NCBI RefSeq assembly: GCF_000247815.1
Contig: NC_021685.1
Span: forward strand, 13,505,915-13,569,914
From: Ficedula albicollis
Taxonomy: Eukaryota; Chordata; Aves; Passeriformes; Muscicapidae
Length of the DNA: 64,000 nucleotides
Reading direction: 5' to 3'
Shown: positions 38,409-50,300 of the stretch, piece after piece
How positions within the stretch are numbered: position 1 is the stretch's first letter
How the letters are laid out: every line of letters starts with the position of its first letter
Notes under the pieces: model-generated
What the model was told of the DNA's origin: nothing
The model's input: the letters and a program-made list of their open reading frames with translations, nothing else
The model's database searches: none
Made by a program: the position numbers and the translations under genes

Positions 38409-41400
38409 CTGAAAAATGATTGTATAAAATGCAACTTGTAAACCTCCAAGACTCAAATACTGCTGATGCCTGACACTTGACAAGGTCTAAACCAGTAAGA
38501 ATAAAGGATTTCAAAATTTATTTCAAGAGCATTTCACAAGATGTCTGAATTAAAAAAGTCTTGGTTACCAAATAGGCACCTGACAGTTATTTCTTGTGTA
38601 ATGTATTTCAGAAATAACCTAACACGATCACAGTATCTCCAAACCTCACATCCTCATTAAGAAGTGAGCAGGTGGGTTTCAGAGTACATGAAAGCATCAT
38701 GCTCCTGGTAGAGGTAACCTTTTTTGTCCTCATTAGGATGAGTGATGACAGCAGTGAAAAAAAAATGAAGCATTTTCTCTTTTCTTTTTCCTTCCTTTCC
38801 CCAGTATAGTAACAATAACCAGCAGAGAAGACTCTTTGCAGCAGATGAATAGATCCGCGGTGGTTTCAAGGTTTAGTTTATTAGACAAGAAGCATCCCAG
38901 GTATTTCTACCTTGTGTTTGACTTAGGATGACATAAAAAGAAAATGCTGCTTGCTATTGCAGCATTTGATCCAAGACTCTCCTTTAATCTCGTTCTTCCA
39001 ACTTTGCATTTTGTCTTTCCTTCTGCCATTCCTTCCAACATCCTGCAGGATACAAATCAAACAGCATTCCACCAGAAGGGCAAGGACTGCAAGATTAATA
39101 GAACACACCAACAGTCGTGTGGCAAAAGACAGCAGCTGAAAGCTAGGAGACCACCCGTGTGTAATATCAGCTGGACACTTCAAAATGAAATTGTCCTGAA
39201 ACCAGAAAAACATGGCAATTAAACCAAAACCCCCCAGAATCTATTGTACCTTTCCATGACAACTCATGTTATCAGAAATAAATACATGGACACACACATA
39301 TGCACCCTCCTAATTTCTCTATCCTTCCACACTAATCACTACATGCAGCTTCACCAACAGAGGAGAACACTGCCCATTTGGCCACTGTCAGGCTCAGGTC
39401 ATCCTGCTCTTAGACACCAAGAATATTACCTAAAAGTCTGCACAAGGAGAAAGGAAAATAACTCCATACCACTTTACTGGTTAGAAAAACAAAAGTCATA
39501 CTTCTGAATCTCACTTCAATTTTTTTCTATTCTGATCAATTCCCTGTACAACTCCTGTGCCTGCCTGTGGGTCTCAGAAAAATGGCAGGACAGAGAGAGG
39601 GTATGTATGGACCCAGGCCTTTCATCAGTCAGAAGCCATCCCACTAGGCCCAGGGAGGAAATTCCAGGGGTTCTCTAGTTTGTTCCAGCCATGGGTGCAG
39701 CACTGGCAAGAAGAAGTAGAGAAGAGCTGATTCAGGTTCACAAATCCTCCAACTAAGAACAAAAAGGAACAGCCCATTGCATTTCCATTCATCATTATTA
39801 AATTCAGTCTTCCCTTACCAGTTTTTTTTCTGCAAGCAGCAGGCTGAAAGATAATGTGAGAATATATGTGATGCTGCACAGCTTGCAGAAAGAAAGGATA
39901 GCTGTGAGCCCCCAAATCTGTGAAAGCCCAACTATGTTAGCATACAATTGCTCCTGATATATAGAGTTAAAATTTGTGTAGAAACACCTTTGATTCAAAG
40001 AACAACAAATACCATTACACCTCGAAGAGCTCAAAAGGTATGATGAGAACAATTGGTCTAAGACATGCCCAAAAACTGAAGCTGCAGGTCTTCAGTGTCT
40101 TAAAAATAATGTGTCTGACATTAACTACTCTGCAGCATATTACAAGCAAGGAAAATAAAAATTAGCTTTAGTTCCTTAATGCTGAAATATAGTTCCTGTT
40201 CAAATACTCTCATTAGACTTATTTTAGTTTTGAAAAACAGGAACATTTTTTTTCATTTTAAATAAAAGTCCTTCATTTTGTTTACAAACAGCAACAACAA
40301 AAACAAATATTTTCAAAGTAACTGCACAGAAAAACAAAATAGGCACTAGCATTAATTCCTACTAATACAGAATGCTAAGTAGGTTGCTTTAAATAAATTT
40401 AAAAGTATTTATTACATTCAGTCACAGGACCATAAAATTAAGCAGTCTAATGTATCAACACTTGAAAAATACACTTGAACATACTTTCCTAGTGAGCAGT
40501 GGTCTAAGCTATCAGCTTCTGTAAAATTCAAACACCACCATTTCCATCCACAGAGCTTCAATGACACCACTTAGTTAAGAGTTCAGGGAATTAACAGCTA
40601 CAACATTCCTCAAACTACAGGCAGCTCCAGCACATCTCCTTTAGTTCAGGATATTGATGAGTATTAGAATGAAACAACTGGCAAAGGCAGGTTTCACAGC
40701 TCTTGTTCAGAAACATGTGGGAGGCTTTGCAATTTATGTTTTATGCTGCAGCTACGGCTTCAGAAAGTCACAGGGCTGAACTCCAATATTTCCTTGAGAG
40801 AAGCAGAGAGTGTGAAGAACAGAGAGAATAGGGTATCTATCATTTGCTGCCCTCACCTATAGGCAGGAGGCTTTGAAGACAGGGTGAATACATGACAGTA
40901 GCTGGGCATCCTCACAGATTTTGAGTCCAAGTAAGAGAGGCCATTTCCTTGAACCAGCACATTTCTTGATCACCCACCTGCCTGGGGTGGCTTCAGAGCA
41001 TAATGTATGCCCAAGGGTGTGGTATGGCAGAAACATCACAGCGCTCTCTCTTCTGAGGGAAGAGGTAAATAAAGAACTGCTGCTGAACTTACCTGCCATC
41101 CACTTTCACCCTTTTCCTGCCTTTCATCTATTTTTGGCTGAAAATGTCAATTTTCTATCCTAATAAACAAGAGCATTTAATGAGTTATAGAGTTACCAGA
41201 ATCTGAAGTTTAACTAAAAACATTTCAGGTTTTGAAAAGCCAATCAAGTTGCTGATAACCATTCTTTTTATATTCAGCACATTTACCAAAGTTCCAAACA
41301 TTGAAGTCAAAGCTTGAAGTTCAAGGTTGCAGCACATCTTTAATCATCTATTAATATTACAGGAGAGCGGTTCTGGAATATTATGGTCCTTTAATTATGA

Positions 41401-44186
41401 AAAATTACAAAGTATAAGCATGGCCATATTTTACAAATAACACTGCTTTTACTTCAGCAAGTAGGATCAATGGTACACTGCTAAAATTTGGCTTGCTAAA
41501 TCCACTGGAGTGGAGGTACTTGACAATTCCCTCTTAAACCAACTTTACAGTTTCCCAGCTGTCTAGTTCTCTACATTAGTCATGACAAAGTTAAATTAAA
41601 AATTCTAAACCAACATCCTAGGAAAAAACTTGATAGAAAAGCACAGAGCAATACTCTTTAAAACCAGTATCAAAATATATCCTAACACTATAAAAAAAAC
41701 CACACTGTAATTTTTGTGTGCACTTACTCCCCTACTCCTTTTTAATAGATGAAATTTTCATTAAGTCTGATCACAAAGCACAACTCAAATGGGTGTCTTT
41801 CTCCATTCTTTTTTTTGAAAAGTCTAATTTAATGGATCACAGCAATGAAATCTTGTATTCATTAAAGCATGTGTTTAGGCACGGAGGTTAGATGTCACTT
41901 GTGTGATTGATAATGTTTGTTTTGTGCTCTGCTTTTCAATAACTCTTCACTTTAAGCAGCATTTTGCTTTTAAACAGGAGTGGGTGTAAGGACACTCAGC
42001 ATAATGGAATGGGCCAGGTTTAATTCCCTTAATCACTTGGTCAGGGCAACAGAATTAACTGTCCACATCTGTTCCCTCTGAGCACACATGCTTAGTTTTC
42101 CCTCTTATGCAATAAAGGAGTGTAGGGTCATGATGCCACATCTAGCCTGCCTTTTCCTCCAAATCTGAGTCCACAGGGAAAACCCACCAGCTGACTATGG
42201 ATCAACACAGGCTGATTTTGGACCACAAAATCCTTGTGATGTGGCAAAACCAGCTCCATCTTGAGCTTCAGGAGTAACTTCTTATACCATATGCCATAAA
42301 TGTCCAAAGAGAAAAGCAGAGCTGTTGTGCCAGCTGTAAACAGACAGGCAAGGAGAAAAACACACTAAAACCTTGATATAAAATGGTTTCTTAATGAAGA
42401 TGCTCTTGACAGACCACTGCAAATGGAGTGTAACTACACTCATGGTCAGGGTGATGTGATCAAGATGATGTGATCTGATAAAGATGACATTCAGCATCCT
42501 TAGTAACACTGATAGAGAGCTGCTCAACAAAGGCCAGGGGGGCTGGAGTCAAAAGAAAATTTGGAAAGGTGTCATTTAAAATGGCAATTAATTTAGAACT
42601 ACTGTTTTTTTCTTCTACCTTTCCTCTGAAACCCTGTGCTTCTGTAGTCTGAAATCGTGATGATGGAGGTCAATTGCTCCAAGCCCCTGGTGTTCACAGA
42701 ATGGTGATTACCATGGTACTCTGCTCAATCTGGAGCTACCTACACTCACCTCCTTTTGACATTTATATCAACTATGCTTGTTTAAGGATGAAGACAGAGA
42801 AATCCTAAGTTCAGAAGTGCAGAAAAATAAACCAACAACAACAGAGTTCATGCTGGGAAACAAACATTAAATCACCAAAAGGGGAAGGGAGGAGTCACCA
42901 ACAGGCAAGTAAGTACAGGGAACACAACACGAGTAACAGACAGGGAGCTTCTAGAAAGTGAGAAAACCCATCAATTTACAGGAACAGCAGCACTGTTTTC
43001 TGGTATGAAAAATAAACTAGTTTTGGAGAGAAAGAAAACAACTTTCTCCTTTAAGGCCAAGGACAAACAGCATAGGCAGTAAATGCTATGTTTCACCAAG
43101 AAGTTGTTTTCTGCAACAGCTGTCATAAGAGATACTAGATGCAAAAGGAAAGACAGCCAGGAAAACCTAGAGGTCAGATGACAGCTGGAAGGTGAGGGAG
43201 AACTTCCTGAAATCACTTAATTAAAAACTGATTAAGAATCTTCTCATTTACACCGTTCGTAGCAATATTGCTGTTGTTGTCTTTGGACACTGACTGCCTT
43301 CAGTCAGCATTCTGTCCCTTGCCTGACCTGAGCTAAGGGTGATTTGAAGTTAGCGGGTTAAACACAAAATAATCCCCTCTCAAGGCTGTGGCAGTCTATG
43401 CAATGAGGCAGGAGGCAAGCCACCTCTTAACTCCCCAGTGTGTGACACTGCACAGGGTAAGCCAGGAAAGCAGAGGCTGACTGTGTCTGTGCAGGAGCCC
43501 GGGGGTGCTGGCATCCCGGGGGACAGGGGAGCAGCCAGTGCTGCTGGAGAGCAGGAGAGAAGCCCCGCAGCACTGGGGCATGCAGCAGGGAGCTCACCTG
43601 AGCCCCAGGGTCCCGAGGGACTCTGTTTACATCATCCCTCATCCTCCTGGGCAACCGCTGCCAATTCCTGCACACGCAGAACCCAGGACAGCGGCATTTC
43701 AAACCCATCTGTGAACCTCTGATTTCATCACTACAGCAAATAATAAAGAAGTGCAAATGAGGATGGTAATATTGCTTGTTTTACAGGCAGAAGGTCAGAG
43801 AGCACGAATTAGTCACTCTCCTGTGTAGGCCAGTGCTGGCTGGCTGACGGGGAAGAAGAGCCTACAAAGGGCACAATTCCCTCTCTCGGAGTTAAGCAGA
43901 GCATGTGGTGCTGTGATTCTGCCTCATCTCGTCCATGAGCACACTAACAGCCAGGCAATGCGCAGCAGAAAATAATCAGCTACTGTCTGGAGATAAGCAA
44001 CATTTTATTTCTCCTGGGAGGAAGTGGGGGAACCAAGATACAACAGCTGTTTTCAGTCACACTATTTCTGCCTTGGACTGCTCCCACTACACACGCTGCC
44101 TTACTACGGCTTGAAAGGAGCTGCCGATATTTATAAATACAGAGAGATAAATAGCTGTGTCTGAGTGTGTGTGTGCATCTGGTTGT
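38409..44186. other. Mostly AT-rich stretch with one GC-rich patch
   Basis: Unique-looking DNA. A GC-rich patch at about 43480-43700 includes GAGCCCGGGGGTGCTGGC and the echoing CATCCCGGGGGACAGGGG, plus a few CpGs. It has frames open on both strands (94 codons + and 109 codons -), so coding is doubtful, and it could be an enhancer-like element. The exon-like segment at 40978-41052 is listed separately. No transposon or RNA gene is recognised. Confidence 0.5.
40978..41052 (-). other. Weak candidate internal exon (75 bp)
   Basis: Minus-strand borders are good: the acceptor tract TTTACCTCTTCCCTCAG lies to its right and the donor GGCAG|GTGGGT to its left (40972-40977). Only one frame is open, reading RESAVMFLPYHTLGHTLCSE and onward, in phase 2 at both ends. 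I do not recognise the peptide. A second strong donor, GGCAG|GTAAGT, lies only 40 bp to the right (41087-41092), too close for a normal vertebrate intron. This could be an lncRNA exon or chance. Confidence 0.2.
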
Positions 44187-44266
44187 AATGCAGAAGTAAG
44201 GAGAAAATATCCTTCCCACGCACATTAATGCAAATGCAAAGAGAAAATATCCTTCCTACAGACATT
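44187..44266 (+). repeat. Two-copy tandem repeat, 40-bp period
   Basis: Copy 1 is 44187-44226 and copy 2 is 44227-44266. They share AATGCA at the start, GAGAAAATATCCTTCC in the middle and ACATT at the end. About six positions differ, so this copy pair is older than the larger duplications. Confidence 0.85.
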
Positions 44267-45270
44267 TATTTTAAACTGTGTGTACTAGCATATTTTTATT
44301 TTAGAAAACTGATTACTTCATCAATGGATTGTGTCCTCACTGCACTTAGCAGTTTGGGAAAAAAAAAAAGAATTCAAATGCAACTCACAGGACAAACAAG
44401 TATTTCTTTGAATTTTTAAATAGCTTGGCAATTTTTCTTCTCCATTTCCTACAATAATATAAAGCATGTTAAATGGAAAAACGTGTTACAAATGCAAATC
44501 CTTTGTAAGTGAAAGCATATAGAAAAAAAATAAAGCAATTGAGCAAATGGTAAAATAATTTTCCTCCCAGCACAACTGGAAAGCAATGCTGCCAAACAAT
44601 AAACACACCTGCAAAACCAGATCTAGGGAATAAGTTAAATCCTCTGACCTGTATATTTTTGCAAATTTGGCTAGAATTAATCCAGTGAACATTTAAAGAC
44701 AGTGCTAACAACAACATTTTTTCATAACAGGAAGTTTTAGGAACACTTGCTATGATACCATGACATGTACCTAAAAGAGAGGTAGGTTTAATAGCATTCA
44801 GTCATCATATAATTACACAGCCTGTATACAACAACCACTGAACGATGCAGCTAAGCCAATTTAGGACAATATGCTCATCCACTAAGCTATTACAGCTTAG
44901 AATGACGTTCTTATCCACTTTAAAGTTCAACTTACCATTAATTGTTTAACACTAATAGAGTTCTGAATAAATAAAGTCAACAAATTAGAATGCTATAGTT
45001 AATTGTAATTAATGTGGCTGTGTATAAAATCCTGCTTCCTCAAAGAATAAGATGGCAAAGAAGATAGCTTTGTGTTTTCCTAATGAAGTTTGAATTCTTC
45101 TACTGCAAAACAACTACTTACCACTACCATCTTCACCCAAATAAAAAATGGTCAGATAAAAATTAACAATTAACAGAGAACAACATTTTGTAGGAAAAAA
45201 AAAATCCTAAATCACAGCAAGGGCATCTGCATTGTAAGCTTTTCCAAATACATGTTTAGACACATACACA

Positions 45271-45306
45271 AATATATATATATATATTTATATATCTACA
45301 TATATA
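45271..45306. repeat. (AT)n-type microsatellite
   Basis: About eight uninterrupted AT units are followed by TTTATATATCTACATATATA. This is simple-sequence DNA, probably length-variable. Confidence 0.88.
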
Positions 45307-46290
45307 GTAAAGGCAATGCACCTTCTCAAAACCCCTGATTTATATGGTTTCCAACTGCCATTTACTGTCTTCCTTTCCCTAGTCTGTGTTCCAGTTCTTT
45401 CTCTCAAGTTCCTACATTCAACTCCAATCTGTGAGGGAAAAGCAAAACAAAGCAACCCACAACAGAACAAAATCAAAGCCAAATAATATAAAGGATTTTC
45501 ATCTTTATCTATCTGCCTGCATCTCTTGGTTATATAATCACAACTGTAATCTCTGATAAATGGAGACTCAATCAGACAGCACAGTAATGCTGGGGAAGAT
45601 CTCTCCAAGCTGTGAAATGTCATCGAATCTAAACAGACTGTTAAAGCTTCAGAATGTTCCCATCAAATGACCAGATGGGGATGCAATCATTCAAATCTCC
45701 TGCAACAGAAAGTGCAGCAAGACCATGAAATGTTAGCTTCTCCATCATCTGTCTCAAATACTGGGAAGGAAAAACGAAAGGCAAGTTTCTTCTCATGTGT
45801 CTCAGCAATTCTGCATAAGAGACCATACCAAAAAAAAGGTTCCTTGGTTGAATAATGAGCACTTGTCTGAGGCAGAGCTATTTGCCATACATTTCCATAT
45901 AACATCAGGTGTTTGACCATCACTCGTGTAGCATTCTGAAGACTCCACATCAGACTGCTCATTTCTATTCAGCAGGGCAGGAATCAAAGCTGACTTAAAA
46001 ATCCAATATAGCTATTGCAGCTTTTTTTCTTCTTTTACTATTATAAAATACAGTCTGAGAATATATTTTCTGTGAACTGTGAAAGAATGAAAGAAATCCA
46101 TAGTACTTGCAGTCTGAATCACACACAGAATTCCTATTTCTTGTACTTCTTGTTTTTGAACTGTATCACCTTTAACCAAGGTGATAAACCACACACTTTT
46201 TATTACCAAGCTTCCCTGAAATGATGTGCTTACTATGCAAATTTTATATGATATAGATGATACTTTCAAATGGCCAGGATAAAGGAATAC

Positions 46291-46413
46291 CTTATTCTCT
46301 TCAGATCTATCAAAAGAGTTGGCTGCAGGTGAGATGAGATTTTTAAGTTCATTCATGGCATTTGCTACACTTAGCACATCTTTTGCGAGAGAGAAATCAT
46401 GGCTAAGGGGAGC
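46291..46413 (-). other. Weak candidate internal exon (123 bp)
   Basis: On the minus strand the segment is bordered by an acceptor ending AAAAATGCAG and a donor AATAAG|GTATTC. It is exactly 41 codons in one open frame, phase 0 at both ends. It begins APLSHDFSLAKDVLSVANAM and ends FDRSEENK, a balanced composition unlike the low-complexity frames elsewhere. A phase-compatible open segment (45802-45993, -) follows downstream, but its donor is unclear and its acceptor tract weak. I do not recognise the protein, so chance remains the leading alternative. Confidence 0.22.
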
Positions 46414-47030
46414 CTGCATTTTTAGTTGCGGAAAGATATCAGGGTACAACTATCTGGGCTTCAATATTCCACTTCCAAGCACACACAACAAATGAAAAGT
46501 CCACTAACAGAGAACATGGCAACGAGAATAATGGAATAAACCTTGCTTCACCATTCTATACAGCTTGGACAATTCCAGAATTCAAAGTGCCAGTAGATTG
46601 AGATGAAGTATCGAAGTTCATAAAGCAACAACACACTTGGATTTAAAAAGTTCACCCACAATACTTTACACATCTAATTTGGAGATGTCCTGTGTATCCA
46701 ATCATCACATGCACTTTATCTGCCCAGGCTGCTGTCACAGGCTGTGTATTCACCCCCAGACAGACAGATATGTCTGAAGGAGAAAGGCCATCATGTTTTC
46801 TCAAATTCTGTCAGCTTGTCACAGATTATAAAATGAAAACTCTGTTCTTAGGAATCGGCATCCACTCTTTCAGTTTCTCACGCTGGGTACCATGCCAACA
46901 AAATAATAAAACAGCATCACTGCTTCAAGCGAGAGGAGAACACAACTCACCCCAATACCAAATCTAAGAATTCCCACCCTTCTGAATCAGCATAATCCAT
47001 TCACTCAGTACTTCTGCTTTAGTGATTAGT

Positions 47031-47381
47031 ACATGAGGAGCAGCTGAGGGAGCTGTGGGGCTCTGCCTGGAGAAAAGGAGGCTCAGGAGGCACCTTCTCA
47101 TTCTGCTCCCAGGGAACCATCAGAAGGACAAGGAGAAATGGCTTCAAGCTGTGCCAGAGGAAGTTCAGGTTGGACATCAGGAAGAATTTCTTCACTGAAA
47201 GGGTGGTCAGGCCCTAGAATGAGCTGCCCAGGGAGGTGGGGGTGTCCCCATCCCTGGAGATGTTCAAGGAACAGCCAGACGTGGCACTCAGTGCTCTGGG
47301 GGTTGACAGGGTGGGGGTCAGTCAAAGGTTGGACTCAATGACCTCGGGGGTCTCTTCCAACCCTAATGATTCTGTGATTCT
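47031..47381 (+). mobile_element. CR1 LINE, 5'-truncated 3' end
   Basis: Clear CR1 3' end. GGAGAAAAGGAGGCTCAGGA (about 47070) is followed by GAAGAATTTCTTCACTGAAA (47180), GAATGAGCTGCCCAGGGAGG (about 47218), CCATCCCTGGAGATGTTCAA (about 47249), GGTTGGACTCAATGACCTC (about 47327) and the tail CTAATGATTCTGTGATTCT. The copy is 5'-truncated, as CR1 normally is. It appears to lack some sequence between GGCACCTTCTCATTC and the following segment. Frames here, such as 47138-47341, are remnants of the ORF2 end. It is far less diverged than the copies at 25 and 29 kb. Confidence 0.96.
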
Positions 47382-50300
47382 CACCACAGACCCAGCAAGG
47401 GCTGCACCCCCAGCTGCAGGATGGAGCCATTCCTCTTATCAAAAGCAGAGGCAACAGGGACTAAACTGAAGTGACTCCTGCTGTTGCACAGAACTGACCC
47501 AAGCAGTTCTGCCAACACCCAGGCCTGGCTCAAGCTGCACCAGCAAAAGGTAAGTATTAGATAGCAACACCATGTTAAGCAATTGGTTTTGACATGCCTT
47601 GGTCATCAGGCAGCAGCGTGAACTGCTCAGACAGAACACATTCTCTCGTTTTCTGCATCACAGACAAGAAAAATCACAGAGATTAGGACCATAACCAATT
47701 CAGAGCCAGCAGGACCATTAACTCTGTGCCCTCTAACCTGCATTGCTGTCACTCTGCATAGCTGCAACAAGCAGAATCTGTAACCTTCAGTGCAGCAGCT
47801 AAACAATATATAAATTTCCTGCTTTACATCTCACCTCCGAAAGCTCCATAAGTGCCACACCAAACCTATTAAGAACACAACTATTCCTTCTCAGAAAAGG
47901 AACTAGGGTAACTTTATTACACTTTTCCTGCAGCATAATCAAGGATTTAACAATCACTGTGCAGAAATAATCACTATGCTGAAGATGTATCAGAAATCTG
48001 TTCAGATGGGTTTTGCCCCAAAAATGCATATTGTGAAAGTGTAACAGAGAAGCAACTTAAAGGGAGAAATGTTTTAGAAAATGAGCAACTAAATTAATAA
48101 AGCTTTAAGAGTTTTTTCTAAATTCTCTAACATAGTAAAATTATTTAAGACTTGCAGACTGCATGTATTCATTTGCCTAGTTTCACTACAGCAAAATGAA
48201 ACATTGCTAAATGAAACATAATGAAATACACAGATTTTTTTTCTGCAGTAGTTCTAACATGATTTATTTTTAATTTGAAAAAACCTAATCTTAAAACAGT
48301 ATTTTGCACATGTAGTACAATCAAGTACTATACTGTACTTTGTACTATACTGTGATTTTGTTTTAGATCTGGAAGTAAGGCATAACCCCCTTTTTCATTG
48401 AATAAAAAGGGTTTTTTTCAAACCAACCATTAGAAGTCTCTTAGTATCTGATGAAGACTTAGAGTCTTTTTAAAAAAAGAAAGTATCTGTATTCCTTTCC
48501 AGTTTTCAGATACTAATCTCATACTAGGCAACAATATTTTAGTATTAAAAAGCTCAATAGACATGATAGGAGTTATTTAATTCAATAATAATCTTATAGC
48601 TAATACCTCCTCTTAACACAAATTCCATCTTCACGGAACCAATAATCAGAAACTTCCCACACCCACTTCTTTTTGAAGGAAATCATATGTATACATGCAT
48701 ATCCTTCCAAAAGACAAACAAATTTATCTCAACACTAGAGCAAAATAACAGCCTTTATGGTGGTGTGCTTCTCTAAAACACATTCTGAGAAGAAAGGGTT
48801 TTATGTAGGATTGCTGACCAAATCTTCACAAGAAATATACTTATGTAGTATTACGTTAGCTCTAAACCACTGATTCACAGGAAAGGCAGTTTCATCATGA
48901 GTTTTCTAATGGAAACTCACTTACTACAGAAATACCACTGGCTGATGATAAACAGATGAATGATTCACAAATGCAAATGAGGGAAAAATATTCTACAATA
49001 ACACATTTGATTTTAGCCACAATTTAGAAATGCATTTCCAAGATTGTTTACCAGACATGACACATTCCTTCCAGTGTCCTTGTAAAAGTCCTTTACCTGA
49101 ACATGAAAAGCCTCATCCATTAATCCAAATCAACACTACCACTACCCCCTGCAGAACGCCACTGCTGTAACAGCTCACAATACTGCAAAAAAAAAAACCC
49201 TACAAACTTGCCCCAGAAGTGTCTAAAAGGCAGGTATTCTTGCATCACTAAGTTGCTGATTTAGTCATCTCCACTAAGGCAGGTAGTGGGGAACATTTGT
49301 CTTTCCACAGTGATCTATTCCCTTGCATCATGCCATTGGGCTGCCCACGATGCTGTGCAGGTAAAACAGCACAAGGAGACTTCACAGCCCCGGCTGCACT
49401 GTCACGTTCAAAAATGCCTCTCCCCAAACAAGTCTGAAAACCCAGCTGGACTTCAACATCATGCATCAAGCTAAGCAGCATTAATTCCCTCCTTCAAGAG
49501 CCTGACAGAATAGGTCTGGTTTTCCCACAAAATCACTGAAATACCTTTAATGATCACAGCTCTGTCACGAGGGGTGAAAAAGCCTTCCTAACAAAACCTG
49601 AAGAAACTATTACACTTTTTGACAGATTTTTAAAACTAACAATTCAGTAGCCATTTGCTATCTGACCTTCATTAGAATTTCCTTCATTATCATGTTTCAA
49701 AAATCTATTACATTACTGACTGAGGCAATTAGTCACTAGAAAGCCACTACCATGTACTCCAAACTGGAGTTACCATTAATTTCAAAGGACAGCATTAAAA
49801 GAGACAATATCCAATATTTTACCTGCTAATTCCACTGTAATTTATATTTGAAAAGTATGTGGGAAGGTTATGCCAGCCTGGATAATCGGTCATTTTTCCT
49901 GAGCCATTTTGTTTTCTAGGGAAAGCCTCAGCAGAATATAGGGCATCCAGGGATACCTCAGTGGAATTCAGAGTTCAAGGAGCCAGTCTGCAGTACTGAT
50001 ACAGTGGCAGTCACAGAGGGCACCTATTTCCACTTTTAAAAAGATCAGTACTGATGCAATACAGGGAAACACAGAGAGAGGCAGGGCATTCACTCACAAA
50101 GCTATTTTAGCTTAAATCTTTCATCTTGCTCCATTTCATGTGCGTTCCAGGGACTACCATGAAGACTTTGCTCCTATTATCCTCTCCTCACAGTGTCCCT
50201 GTATGATGTAAATCATTATCTACTTTTCTGGGCTTTTGTTTCTCACATCAGGTCTGTCACCAAATAAGGACACTGTCATTGTCTTTGCATGGCATTCGGT

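Larger units (their letters stand above)
44267..47030. other. AT-rich stretch with a microsatellite and exon-like segments
   Basis: Low-GC DNA. The minus strand has frames of fairly protein-like composition at 45641-45987 and a 145-codon frame at 46012-46449, part of which is splice-bordered and listed separately. No transposon or RNA gene is recognised. Confidence 0.45.

Noticed and set aside
43480..43720. GC-rich patch as a second CpG island promoter
   Set aside because: CpG count is modest compared with the 14.4 kb and 62.9 kb clusters, and frames are open on both strands; too weak to call.
47098..47469. Frames of 66-77 codons on both strands
   Set aside because: They lie in the CR1 3' end and are transposon remnants or antisense shadows.
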